A DNA stretch of 64,000 bases, from assembly GCF_036959255.1 (NCBI RefSeq), contig NZ_JAWMTI010000008.1, positions 186,001 to 250,000 of the forward strand. Direction: 5' to 3'. The notes beneath the pieces are model-generated. The model did no database searches. It was not told the origin of the DNA and saw only the letters and a program-made list of their open reading frames with translations. Source of the DNA: Olivibacter sp036959255. GTDB taxonomy: Bacteria > Bacteroidota > Bacteroidia > Sphingobacteriales > Sphingobacteriaceae. Of the stretch, positions 25,794-34,873 are shown one piece after another; the stretch's first letter is position 1; each line of letters opens with the position of its first letter. The position numbers and the translations under genes are program-made.

Positions 25794-26951
25794 CTATTCA
25801 GTCCATGATCGATAGTAGTTACTATCTTCTATTGCTAGAGCTTCCTCGGTCAACATGAGCGGATTAAACGGATCGATCATTACAGCTAGCTCGTTTGTTT
25901 CTTTTTGTCCGATACTTTTTTCTACTGTTCCTGGATGCGGACCATGCGGAATACCGGCAGGATGCAACGTTATCTGACCTTGTTCTACATTTTTTCTACT
26001 CATAAAATCACCATCCACATAATACAATACCTCGTCTGAATCTATATTGCTATGATTATATGGGGCAGGAATGGACTGTGGATGATAGTCGTATAAACGC
26101 GGACAAAAACTACACAGAACGAAATGGTCAGTTTCAAAAGTTTGATGTACCGGAGGGGGTTGATGGAGGCGTCCTGTAATGGGCTGAAAATCGTGAATCG
26201 AAAATGCCCATGGATAATGAAATCCATCCCAACCTATAAAATCAAAGGGGTGTGAGCCGTAAGTATAAGGATATAGGTTATCTTGTTTTTTGATATAAAT
26301 ATCAAAGGTTCCGCGCTGGTCGATCGTTTGGAGATTCTGTGGCCGTCGAATGTCCCGCTCACAAAAGGGGGCATGCTCCATTAATTGACCAAATTCATTT
26401 CTATATCGTTTTGGTATACGAACAGGACTAAATGATTCAACAATAAAGAGACGATTCTTTGTATCGTTAAAAGTTAACTGGTAAATGATACCCCGGGGAA
26501 TAACAAGGTAATCACCATATGAAAAGGGAATCTCTCCATATCCGGTTCTGAGTACACCTGAGCCCTTATGAACGAAGATAATTTCATCTGCTTGACTATT
26601 CTTATAAAAGTAATCATGCATGGATTTTTTGGGTGACGCAAGTGCTATATAGAGGTCTTGATTTACCAGTACATATTTCCTGCTTTTCAGGTAATCATCG
26701 ACCGGTTGGATTTCGAATCCTTTTAAACTGGTATGTTTAAGATGTTTTTTTTTGCCGATGTTAGGTGCCATCGCTATTGGTTCACCAATTTGCTGAACAA
26801 TCGTAGGAGGGTAGCAATGATAAACCAATGAATACATACTGGAGAATCCATGGGTGGAAACGAGTTCTTCCGCATATAGATCCCCGTTGCTTTTCCGGTA
26901 AATCGTGTGTTTTTTAGGTGGAAGTTGACCTAATTGATGATATAGTGGCAT
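25794..26951 (-). CDS. hmgA: homogentisate 1,2-dioxygenase
   Basis: A 385-residue ring-cleaving dioxygenase that opens homogentisate to maleylacetoacetate. It shows the HmgA pattern: YGDYLVIPRGIIYQL, the cupin-like region DEVLYYVDGDFMSR and the iron site HPAGIPHGPHPGTVE (His/Glu ligands). It is shorter than the proteobacterial and human enzymes (about 430-445 residues), as seen in the compact Bacteroidota form. It leads the hmgA-hppD unit and is divergent from the FAH-family gene. Confidence 0.93.
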   Translation of the reverse strand: MPLYHQLGQLPPKKHTIYRKSNGDLYAEELVSTHGFSSMYSLVYHCYPPTIVQQIGEPIAMAPNIGKKKHLKHTSLKGFEIQPVDDYLKSRKYVLVNQDLYIALASPKKSMHDYFYKNSQADEIIFVHKGSGVLRTGYGEIPFSYGDYLVIPRGIIYQLTFNDTKNRLFIVESFSPVRIPKRYRNEFGQLMEHAPFCERDIRRPQNLQTIDQRGTFDIYIKKQDNLYPYTYGSHPFDFIGWDGFHYPWAFSIHDFQPITGRLHQPPPVHQTFETDHFVLCSFCPRLYDYHPQSIPAPYNHSNIDSDEVLYYVDGDFMSRKNVEQGQITLHPAGIPHGPHPGTVEKSIGQKETNELAVMIDPFNPLMLTEEALAIEDSNYYRSWTE

Positions 26952-27271
26952 AATAGTTAGTTTGTTTTTCTTAATGCGCTAGTTTTAAATTATCGATGCC
27001 GGTTCATCCTTCATATCATTTAAATAGTTGACGGAATTACGTAGATCGAGGCAAGTAATGGGATGACAGCTAGTGTTGTGCAAATATAATGGCTCTTATT
27101 AAACCATGGCTCAATAAGAAGATGGCAGTGCACGGATGGAGGTATATAGCAACTATTTGTCTTGCCGTTAACATTTCCTAGCTCGCTTTTTTTGCTAATT
27201 TACTAAAAAATGAAGATAAAAAAGGTAATCTATTATAAAAATCATAGCTTTGAAGAGCGTTAGTCAAAATA
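26952..27271. promoter_or_regulatory. divergent control region of the tyrosine-catabolic genes
   Basis: This 320-bp gap separates hmgA (minus) from the FAH-family gene (plus) and holds no supported ORF. An exact -7 element TAGCTTTG (27245-27252) lies 19 bases before the FAH ATG. No clear promoter for hmgA and no convincing operator dyad were seen. Confidence 0.5.
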
Positions 27272-28249
27272 ATGAAACTTGTAACCTACCGTAACGAAGA
27301 AAGTGCTCGACTGGGTTTGCTTGCTAGAGCGGGCCTTTACGATTTGCAGCATTTAGATAAGCGTTTACCGAGCACGATGCGTTCGTTCCTTGAAGGGGGA
27401 GCGAGATCGATGGAGCTGGCTTTTGATGCTGAAAATTATATCAATAACCGCGCTGACTTCATAAACCCAATCATTGACTTTTCACTTGAGTCGCCTATAC
27501 CAAACCCCACGTCCTTACGCGATGCCTATGCTTTTCCTCAGCATGTAGAGACTGCTCGTAAAAATAGAGGATTGGATATGATTCCCGCCTTTTATAAGTT
27601 TCCGGTGTTTTATTTTTCCAATCATCAGGCAATTTTCGGTGAGGGTGATATTATTTGCGAACGGGATCATTTCAATAGATTGGATTTCGAATTGGAAGTG
27701 GCTGTTGTATTGAATAAGCAGGGAAAGAATATTGCGGCTCATAAAGCGGACGAATATATTGCAGGTTATATGATCATGAATGACTTTAGTGCGCGTACCT
27801 TACAAATGGACGAAATGCAGCTCAGTTTGGGCCCCGCTAAAGGTAAAGATTTTGCAACCGCATTGGGACCATGGCTGGTGACACCCGACGAACTCGAGAC
27901 TTATCGTTGTGAAACTCCCAGTGGCCATGTTGGTAATGTCTATGCCCTGCGTATGTCGGCTGCAGTTAATAACAAAGCTTTTTCAAAGGGTATGTTATCC
28001 GATATGCATTGGACCTTCGCTGAAATTATTGAACGTTGCTCATATGGTGTGAATATGTTTCCAGGAGACGTGATAGGTTCCGGGACGGTAGGCACAGGTT
28101 GCTTACTTGAACTTAATGGTACGGCACGTAGGGAGAATCCAAATTTCCGGGAGCGCTGGCTAATGTCTGGCGATGTGGTAGAATTGGAGGTCAGCGGATT
28201 AGGTGTATTGAAAAATAGAATCAGAAGGAATGATGTTGATGAACAGTAG
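27272..28249 (+). CDS. fumarylacetoacetate hydrolase family protein
   Basis: A 325-residue FAH-fold hydrolase, probably the last enzyme of tyrosine breakdown, splitting fumarylacetoacetate (or directly maleylacetoacetate) to acetoacetate and a C4 acid. The FAH signature is present: LDFELEVAVVLNKQG supplies metal-binding Glu residues, followed by IAGYMIMNDFSARTLQ and KGKDFATALGPWLVT, and GDVIGSGTVGTGC near the end. It is the short bacterial type, not the 420-residue human type. The flavin-reductase-like gene follows 15 bases on. No maleylacetoacetate isomerase is nearby, so the exact substrate is an inference. Confidence 0.85.
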   Translation: MKLVTYRNEESARLGLLARAGLYDLQHLDKRLPSTMRSFLEGGARSMELAFDAENYINNRADFINPIIDFSLESPIPNPTSLRDAYAFPQHVETARKNRGLDMIPAFYKFPVFYFSNHQAIFGEGDIICERDHFNRLDFELEVAVVLNKQGKNIAAHKADEYIAGYMIMNDFSARTLQMDEMQLSLGPAKGKDFATALGPWLVTPDELETYRCETPSGHVGNVYALRMSAAVNNKAFSKGMLSDMHWTFAEIIERCSYGVNMFPGDVIGSGTVGTGCLLELNGTARRENPNFRERWLMSGDVVELEVSGLGVLKNRIRRNDVDEQ

Positions 28250-28264
28250 ATAGCATAAACGAAT

Positions 28265-29143
28265 ATGAAAATACTAAAGCCCGAGATGATCGATTTTGAC
28301 ACTATTTTAAAATATGCAATAGCGCCACGTCCCATTTGTTTTGCGAGCACCGTTGACCAGAAAGGGAATGTGAACTTAAGCCCTTTTAGTTATTTCAACA
28401 TCGTTAGTCAACATCCTGCAATCTGTGTTTTTTCGCCACTGCGCCGTATGCGGGATGGTACCACGAAACATACGCTCCAGAATCTTGAAGAGGTAAAGGA
28501 GCTTGTTATAAATATTGTGAATTATAATATGGTGCAACAACAGTCTCTGGCAAGTACAGAGTATGAAAAAGGAATAAACGAGTTCGTAAAAGCTGGTTTT
28601 ACCGCTATACCGTCGTTAGTCGTAAGACCACCACGCGTGAGAGAGTCGCCAGTACAGTTAGAGTGTAAAGTGCAAGAAATTATATCATTGGGTGATACTC
28701 CCGGTGCAGGAAACATGGTCTTGGCCGAGATTCTGCTGATGCACATCAAGGATGATGTTTTTGATACTGATGGACAGATTAATCAAGCAAAACTCGATTT
28801 GGTAGCCCGCCTCGGTGGTGATTGGTATTGTCGGGTTACGGGAGTCAATTTATTTGAGGTGCCAAAACCTTTAAAGAGACGGGGAATTGGTGTCGATCAG
28901 CTACCCAGGCATATAAGGTATTCGAACATATTAACGGGTAATCACTTAGGGTTATTAGGCAATGTGGAACACTTGCCCGATGAGAGGGCGATAGATGCGC
29001 TCAGGTGTGAGCCAGAGATACAGGAGTTATTGAACACATTTATTGGTGATCGAACAACTTTGGAAACTCATCTTCATCAAAGAGCCGCTGCGCTATTGGA
29101 TAGGGGAGAGGTTATCCAAGCTTGGAAATTACTTTTGCTTTAG
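28265..29143 (+). CDS. flavin reductase family protein (DIM6/NTAB-like flavoprotein)
   Basis: A 292-residue FMN-binding split-barrel protein of the flavin-reductase-like group. The pattern IAPRPICFASTVDQKGNVNLSPFSYFNIVS is diagnostic, followed by KHTLQNLEEVKELVINIVNYNMVQQ. About 100 residues follow the flavin domain and include WYCRVTGVNLFEV. It is 15 bases after the FAH-family gene and clearly in its transcript. A role beside homogentisate cleavage is unknown; it might be a reductase for a pathway enzyme or act on an off-pathway quinone. That is speculation. Confidence 0.85.
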   Translation: MKILKPEMIDFDTILKYAIAPRPICFASTVDQKGNVNLSPFSYFNIVSQHPAICVFSPLRRMRDGTTKHTLQNLEEVKELVINIVNYNMVQQQSLASTEYEKGINEFVKAGFTAIPSLVVRPPRVRESPVQLECKVQEIISLGDTPGAGNMVLAEILLMHIKDDVFDTDGQINQAKLDLVARLGGDWYCRVTGVNLFEVPKPLKRRGIGVDQLPRHIRYSNILTGNHLGLLGNVEHLPDERAIDALRCEPEIQELLNTFIGDRTTLETHLHQRAAALLDRGEVIQAWKLLLL

Positions 29144-29174
29144 AACAAGCAAAAAAGAAGATAATACCCTCTGT

Positions 29175-30917
29175 TCAATGTGGAAGAAGTGCTAAACCAT
29201 CTGCTATTAATTTCGATAATTTGGATTCTTTTTTTGCTTTATCCAGCAAATAACGTCTTATTTCATTAGCTGTTTTTGTGTTGGATTTCACGTTTAATAA
29301 AATTTCAAGAATTTCCAAGGAGCAAAGCCAGTCCTCCGGATAATTAGCGCGAATATTTAGCCATATATCAACAAGGTTTTTTACGGAACCAGTACCTTCG
29401 CGAATATTTCGGATTTCTTGATACAACCGATGTAGACGTTGCATGTTCTTTCCGTAATGTGGCGCAATTTTTTTGCTGTTAGCGTGTAAAGTGATTTGTT
29501 CATAGGCATTTTTATCAGCTGCCCCACAGTAAACAGAAACAACCCGCTCGCCTATACCCATGTTATACGGCCCCCATGTAGGTTTAAAGTATATATATCC
29601 CGTACTCCTATTTTTTACTTCACAATTTGACCAAGTAATCATGATCACTTTTTTTCGGATACGGGTAATATGCTCTATGGTGCCCTTTACTTCTATATTC
29701 GACTCGAAGAGAAGCGATGTTGAATCACCCTCAATAATACCTAAAGACGCCAATCGCATATCATCGCAATCTTCCAAGGGGAGGCTACAATTTGTTATGC
29801 GTCCTACTGGAGAACCATAACCCACGGCATGGTGCTCTTTACTGTGTCCGACAAGTTCCTTATTACTATAAGAAAGAGCGGATGGACCTTCTGTTTGAAG
29901 GTACGCTAACGATTGAAATGGTTCACTTTCTACAAACACTCCCGAGATCTGCAAGCCGGAACTGTAAACTGCTGTACATACGTTTTTACAGGCAATCGCT
30001 TTTTCAACACTCTCTTTGCCACCAACTCTGAAAGCCATACCATCAGCAAATTGGTTTAAAACCTTTAAGAGTTGACCAAAATCGGGAGTTACAAAAAGTT
30101 GCGGTTGAGGTTTTGTGATATCGTAATTATAATTAATAGCATCAATCGTGTAAGGAATTTTTTTTACGTTCGTTCGCATGCAACTGACACTTTCGCCAAT
30201 GGATGATAGTAAGCCGGCTCCGTAAATTTTTGGGTTGTCGGGAGTACCAATCAAGCCATACTCTACGGTCCACCAATGGAGACGGCTTAGAAGTGCCATT
30301 TCGGAAGGTTTTCCCATATTGTTTTGAACATAAATTAGTTTATCCTCCACTTGTTGAACTCTTTCTTCAGAAGCAGTGCCATCTTCTTTTAAAATTGATA
30401 ATTCGCGAATTACCTCATACAATTGAAAATCTTGAAATGAAAACATCGCTTTTGAACCGATTTCTCCAAAATAGCTTAGGTAAGCAGCGTAATCAGGTTC
30501 AGCAATAATGGGGGCATGTCCAGATGATTCGTGTATAATATCAGGTGCCGGAGTATATTCAATATGATCTATTTGACGGATATCAGCGGCAATAACCAAT
30601 ACATGATAGGCTTGAAATTCCATAAAGGCCACAAGTGGAATAAAACCGTCAACGGTAACTGCACCCCATCCTATCTTTTGAAGATGCTCATTCATTTCCG
30701 TGAGGTCAGGAATATGCTCAATACTAATCCCCGCTTTCTTTAAACCTGGAATATAAGGATAATAGGCTATATCCTTGAGATAGTTATAATTCTGGCGCAT
30801 AACGTACCGCCAAACCGCCTGATCAATTGGTGTATAATGTGCATAATGTTGATCAATAATATACTGCCTTAAATGATTTGGTAGCTTTGCCAATACAGGG
30901 TTTCCATACGTATTCAT
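29175..30917 (-). CDS. aromatic amino acid (phenylalanine/tyrosine) hydroxylase, long form
   Basis: A 580-residue pterin-dependent hydroxylase, expected to turn phenylalanine into tyrosine and feed the adjacent homogentisate genes. The iron site is HESSGHAP (His129, His134) with Glu219 in WTVEYGL; PLVAFMEFQAYHVL is the fold's typical core. The catalytic part covers roughly residues 1-330. The remaining about 250 residues (from ACKNVCTAVYSSGLQ) are not part of the usual enzyme and contain a helical end; there is no N-terminal ACT domain. No pterin dehydratase gene is beside it. It is convergent with the flavin-reductase gene. Confidence 0.9.
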   Translation of the reverse strand: MNTYGNPVLAKLPNHLRQYIIDQHYAHYTPIDQAVWRYVMRQNYNYLKDIAYYPYIPGLKKAGISIEHIPDLTEMNEHLQKIGWGAVTVDGFIPLVAFMEFQAYHVLVIAADIRQIDHIEYTPAPDIIHESSGHAPIIAEPDYAAYLSYFGEIGSKAMFSFQDFQLYEVIRELSILKEDGTASEERVQQVEDKLIYVQNNMGKPSEMALLSRLHWWTVEYGLIGTPDNPKIYGAGLLSSIGESVSCMRTNVKKIPYTIDAINYNYDITKPQPQLFVTPDFGQLLKVLNQFADGMAFRVGGKESVEKAIACKNVCTAVYSSGLQISGVFVESEPFQSLAYLQTEGPSALSYSNKELVGHSKEHHAVGYGSPVGRITNCSLPLEDCDDMRLASLGIIEGDSTSLLFESNIEVKGTIEHITRIRKKVIMITWSNCEVKNRSTGYIYFKPTWGPYNMGIGERVVSVYCGAADKNAYEQITLHANSKKIAPHYGKNMQRLHRLYQEIRNIREGTGSVKNLVDIWLNIRANYPEDWLCSLEILEILLNVKSNTKTANEIRRYLLDKAKKESKLSKLIADGLALLPH

Positions 30918-31050
30918 AGCCGGTAGGTTTATCGGCCTAAGTTAGCTAATCTTTTATATTTTTTATTTAATTCGGTCGGTATATTTTATTTTGTATTTAA
31001 ATTTTGAAAATTAAGATCAATTCAGCTTTATATTCTACACCTCGCGATGA

Positions 31051-32031
31051 TTACCGTTGTGCATAAACCTCCGGGTTAACGATATGAGGTAAAGGTTGCC
31101 CATGGAAAGCAGCAATAACATTTTTAGCCGCAATGCTCGCCATACCATCCCTCGCTTCTACGGTATTGGACCCTATATGAGGAAAAACTGCAACATTCGG
31201 CATATGAAGAAGGGGATTATCTGCTTGCATAGGTTCCGGATTGGTTACATCCAATCCAGCTCCCCATATTAAGCCTTCTTGCAACGCTTCAATAAGATCC
31301 GTTTCATTATGTACTCCTCCCCGTGAAGGATTTATGAAAATAGCAGACGGTTTCATCTTACGGAATACTTCTTTATTGAACTTGTTTTTTGTATCTGGTG
31401 TAAGTGCGGAGAAAGCTACTAATACGTCGCTTTGCTGTATCAGTTCATCAAAAGATACGCGGATAGCACCAAGACTTCTTTCTGCCTCTTCATTGTGCGA
31501 ACGATTGTGGTATATGATCGGCATATTAAAAGCTGCCGACGCCTTTTTTGCAAGCTCATAACCAATATTTCCCAAGCCAAATATACCCAATGTTTTACCT
31601 TGAATAGAAAAACCGAGGTCGTCTATCGGTTGACTAAAGCCCCATTCACCTTGAATGATTTTCTTATGAAGATACAATGCCTTCCGAGATACAGCTAACA
31701 TTAAAAGAAAAGCTGTATCGGCTGTGGCTTCACTTAAAACGTCAGGGGTATTACCCACAGGAATGCCCCATTTCGTAGCGGCTTTTATATCCACGCGGTC
31801 GTAACCAACCGAATGCAAGGAGATGACCTTTAAATGTTTACAAGCCTCAATAAAGTCGTCATTCAGTGGGCCCCAACCGGCTGTCAACAAAGCATTGTGT
31901 TTACTACAACGATTGATTAACTCTCGTGTGCTTAACTCTCTTCTTTCAATATGTTGCTCATAAGTAATACCTGCCTCATTTAAAAGATCAAGACCAACTT
32001 GAGGAATTATACGGTCAATAAATACAGTCAT
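31051..32031 (-). CDS. D-isomer-specific 2-hydroxyacid dehydrogenase
   Basis: A 326-residue NAD(P)-dependent dehydrogenase of the glyoxylate/hydroxypyruvate reductase or 2-ketogluconate reductase group. The Rossmann motif is GIFGLGNIGYELA, and the catalytic set is Arg in FINPSRGGVHNE, Glu in TNPEP and His in FPHIGSNT. Residues SVGYDRVDIKAA match the substrate-domain junction. It lies alone on the minus strand upstream of nothing obvious; its promoter region (32032-32149) has no exact consensus. Exact substrate cannot be read from sequence. Confidence 0.9.
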   Translation of the reverse strand: MTVFIDRIIPQVGLDLLNEAGITYEQHIERRELSTRELINRCSKHNALLTAGWGPLNDDFIEACKHLKVISLHSVGYDRVDIKAATKWGIPVGNTPDVLSEATADTAFLLMLAVSRKALYLHKKIIQGEWGFSQPIDDLGFSIQGKTLGIFGLGNIGYELAKKASAAFNMPIIYHNRSHNEEAERSLGAIRVSFDELIQQSDVLVAFSALTPDTKNKFNKEVFRKMKPSAIFINPSRGGVHNETDLIEALQEGLIWGAGLDVTNPEPMQADNPLLHMPNVAVFPHIGSNTVEARDGMASIAAKNVIAAFHGQPLPHIVNPEVYAQR

Positions 32032-32149
32032 ACGTAAAATATTATTTAAATTATAAATGGCCCTAAATAGTTATAGCATCTGATTCTACTTATTAAGAAG
32101 CGAAAAGACTTATCAGTGTATAGCGTCCTTTCATAAAACCAATCGTATA

Positions 32150-32539
32150 CTAATGAGCAAAACCAAAAAAAACACTAAAACAAATGATAGCAATAACAAG
32201 TAGTGTAATTGCTACATAAAGGTAGTCCTTCTCTAAAAAGAAGGCAACTAACGAGAATACAATACGCAAAATAGGTGTTAAAAATAAAAGCAGAATTCCT
32301 AATAAGATGACATCGTCACCTCGTCCACGTATGACACCCCCAAGTGTCTCTTTCGTTAATGTTAATATATTAACATCTTTTTCTACGAATATACTGTAAT
32401 GCACTATTTCCTGTTCGTGGTTGAATAAGTAAATCAATCCGCCTAAAGCAGCTACACCGAGCGCTGTCCAAACGCCATATCGTAGTAAATTTCCTATAAC
32501 AAGCTGAATATCTCGATCGCCTATTTTTTCATTTTGCAT
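32150..32539 (-). CDS. DUF1634 membrane protein
   Basis: A 129-residue inner-membrane protein with three predicted helices (about residues 19-38, 70-95 and 104-126), matching DUF1634 (start DRDIQLVIGNLLRYGVWTALG). It follows the TauE/SafE gene by 32 bases on the same strand. The pairing of TauE/SafE with DUF1634 recurs in many genomes, so it is a likely accessory subunit of the exporter. Function is not established. Confidence 0.85.
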   Translation of the reverse strand: MQNEKIGDRDIQLVIGNLLRYGVWTALGVAALGGLIYLFNHEQEIVHYSIFVEKDVNILTLTKETLGGVIRGRGDDVILLGILLLFLTPILRIVFSLVAFFLEKDYLYVAITLLVIAIICFSVFFGFAH

Positions 32540-32571
32540 TCTTTCTTAAATTTAGCTCAAATAACATCAAC

Positions 32572-33405
32572 TTATATATTTCCTTTAATACCATTATAAA
32601 TCATGTTTAATGCCAAAGCAATGATAATAACAGCAAAGAACCTTCTTAATTTTTTAGGATTGGCCTTCAAGAGCACTTTCGCACCAGTCATAGCGCCGAG
32701 CAAAACACCTATTACTACGGGCATGCAAATATCCGGCTCGATATAACCTTTCTGCAGATAAATAACGGCACTGGCGGTAGCGGTAACTCCCATCATAAAA
32801 TTACTGGTAGTTGTTGATACCTTGAATGGGATGCGCATTATATTGTCCATAGCAATTACTTTAAATGCACCTGATCCGATTCCAAGTAAGCCGGATAACA
32901 TACCTGCAAGTCCCATCATACTAAACCCACCTATTACATTTTTAGTACCATAAGAAACGGTTCCGGAGGCTGTAGGATAGGTTGAAGGTAGCTTTAATGC
33001 TAAGGCTAAGGAACTCGAGGATTTTACATTATGCTCTTCTTTTTTGCGCAAAGAATTAAGCGCTGAAAATATAAGGGTACAACCAAATAGAATAGCGATA
33101 AAGCTGGTAGGGGCAATCGAGGCCAGTAAGGCACCACCTACTGCCCCGGCAGTTGTAGCGATTTCCAAAAACATTCCCAAACGCATATTCGTGATTCCTT
33201 CTCTTACATACGCAGCTGCTGATCCAGATGACGTCGCAATAACAGAAACAAGTGCTGCACCAATAGCATAATGTATATCAACACCCAAAACTACCGTTAA
33301 CAATGGAATGATGACAACGCCACCGCCGAGTCCTGATAACGATCCGATAAATCCTGCACAGAACGCTCCGAACAATAAGATGAGTGTAAAAGCTAAAACT
33401 GTCAT
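32572..33405 (-). CDS. TauE/SafE family sulfite/anion exporter
   Basis: A 277-residue membrane transporter with about eight helices in two halves, each with the family's glycine-rich motif: GFIGSLSGLGGGVVIIPLL near the start and GMLSGLLGIGSGAFKV in the middle. The family moves sulfite, sulfoacetate, taurine-derived or other small anions; the substrate here is unknown. It has an excellent promoter 20 bases upstream and leads a two-gene operon with DUF1634. No sulfur-metabolism gene is adjacent. Confidence 0.9.
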   Translation of the reverse strand: MTVLAFTLILLFGAFCAGFIGSLSGLGGGVVIIPLLTVVLGVDIHYAIGAALVSVIATSSGSAAAYVREGITNMRLGMFLEIATTAGAVGGALLASIAPTSFIAILFGCTLIFSALNSLRKKEEHNVKSSSSLALALKLPSTYPTASGTVSYGTKNVIGGFSMMGLAGMLSGLLGIGSGAFKVIAMDNIMRIPFKVSTTTSNFMMGVTATASAVIYLQKGYIEPDICMPVVIGVLLGAMTGAKVLLKANPKKLRRFFAVIIIALALNMIYNGIKGNI

Positions 33406-33424
33406 TTCAAGTGGAGTTTGGCCC

Positions 33425-33455
33425 CAAACTTAGCTAAATTGTAGGGATTATACAA
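33425..33455 (-). promoter_or_regulatory. Bacteroidota-type promoter for TauE/SafE-DUF1634 operon
   Basis: On the minus strand TTG (33455-33453), 20 bases, then TAAGTTTG (33432-33425). The ATG at 33405 gives a leader of about 14 nt. Confidence 0.7.
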
Positions 33456-33649
33456 TTAGTTGCCGGTACCTGATGATCGTTTGTGACCTCTATTCGACGA
33501 CAAGAATTTGTTACGATTGCCTTGTTATATTTACTGGTTATGGGCGATTTTTAAATGGAAAAATAAGATCGGCTTTTTATGAACGTTATTTTTTAAGGCT
33601 ATTAATAAAAAAATTCCGTTTTTTGTTAATGTTAACTATAAATGAACTT

Positions 33650-34873
33650 ATGAAAATACTTCATACAGCTGATTGGCATTTAGGTAAGAGATTAGATAGA
33701 TATTCACGATTGGAAGAGCAACGTGCCGTACTTGATGAACTAATTGTATTGGCTGATGAAAATGAAGTCGATGTAGTATTGGTCGCCGGTGACCTATTCG
33801 ATGCTTTTAATCCGGCGGCTGAGGCGGTAGAGCTGTTGTACAAAAGCTTGAAACGGTTAGCAAACAACGGTGAAAGAGCCATTATCGCTATTGCCGGTAA
33901 TCACGATTCACCAGATAGGATTGACGCACCGGATGTACTGGCTCGTGAATGCGGAATTGTGTTTATTGGCTATCCACAAGCTGAAATAATAGAAGGTGAG
34001 TTATGTGGTGGTTTTCGTATTACCCGAAGTGAACCTGGCTTTCTCGAGTTACAAGTTCCGAAATACGATTACCCCCTTCGTTTGTTGTTGACGCCTTATG
34101 CTAACGAGTACCGTTTGAAAACATTTCTCGGTGTCGATAACGGAGAAGAAGAATTGAGAAATATGTTAGGCGCATTTTGGCAACGATTGGCAACAAAATA
34201 TTGTGATGATTTGGGGGTAAATATATTAATGGCGCATCTTTTTGTAATGAAAAGGGGAGAGGTTCCCCCCGAAGAGCCGGTCGATGAAAAACCGATACTA
34301 CATATAGGTGGTGCACAAGCGATCTACAGCGATAATATCCCTAAAACCTTACAATATGTAGCATTGGGACATTTACATCGATATCAAGAAATAGATAAGG
34401 CCCGCATGCCGATTGTTTATAGTAGCAGCTTATTGAGTTATAGCTTTGCTGAAGCCGAACAGCGTAAGAATGTAGTATTGATAGAAGCCGAACCCGCTAA
34501 AGCAGTACATTTTCAGAAGCTGACATTGAAAACAGGAAAACCGCTATATAGAAAGCGCTTTGAAGGTATATCAGGGGCCCTTGAATGGTTAAATAATTGC
34601 GGCCCTGCCTGGATTGAACTCACAATGGTAAGTGAAGATTTCATGAATGCCGAAGACAGAAAGAGGCTTTTGCTGGCCCATGAGGGGATTGTTACCATCA
34701 TTCCTGAAGTAAAGAATAGAGGTTCTTTGCCTGATGAAGGTCGGACTATTGATTTGAGCCAATCCGTTGAAGAGCTGTTTATCCAGTATTTTAGTTTTAG
34801 AAATGGACAACAACCTAATGCGGATTTAATAACATTGTTTAAAGAAGTAAGAGCAGAACAAATAGACGAATGA
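33650..34873 (+). CDS. sbcD: exonuclease subunit SbcD
   Basis: The nuclease subunit of the SbcCD (Mre11-Rad50-like) complex that cuts hairpins and blocked DNA ends. A longer frame begins at 33473 but its extra 59 residues are not domain-like; ATG 33650 gives the standard start MKILHTADWHLGKR. Phosphoesterase motifs follow in order: VAGDLFDAFNP, IAGNHDSPDR, NILMAHLF and ALGHLHRYQ. The 407-residue length is normal. Its TGA stop overlaps the ATG of sbcC (ATGA). Confidence 0.94.
   Translation: MKILHTADWHLGKRLDRYSRLEEQRAVLDELIVLADENEVDVVLVAGDLFDAFNPAAEAVELLYKSLKRLANNGERAIIAIAGNHDSPDRIDAPDVLARECGIVFIGYPQAEIIEGELCGGFRITRSEPGFLELQVPKYDYPLRLLLTPYANEYRLKTFLGVDNGEEELRNMLGAFWQRLATKYCDDLGVNILMAHLFVMKRGEVPPEEPVDEKPILHIGGAQAIYSDNIPKTLQYVALGHLHRYQEIDKARMPIVYSSSLLSYSFAEAEQRKNVVLIEAEPAKAVHFQKLTLKTGKPLYRKRFEGISGALEWLNNCGPAWIELTMVSEDFMNAEDRKRLLLAHEGIVTIIPEVKNRGSLPDEGRTIDLSQSVEELFIQYFSFRNGQQPNADLITLFKEVRAEQIDE

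Noticed and set aside
33473..33649. N-terminal extension of SbcD by 59 residues
   Set aside because: The standard SbcD start MKILHTADWH lies at 33650; the extension is low-complexity and unlike the family.
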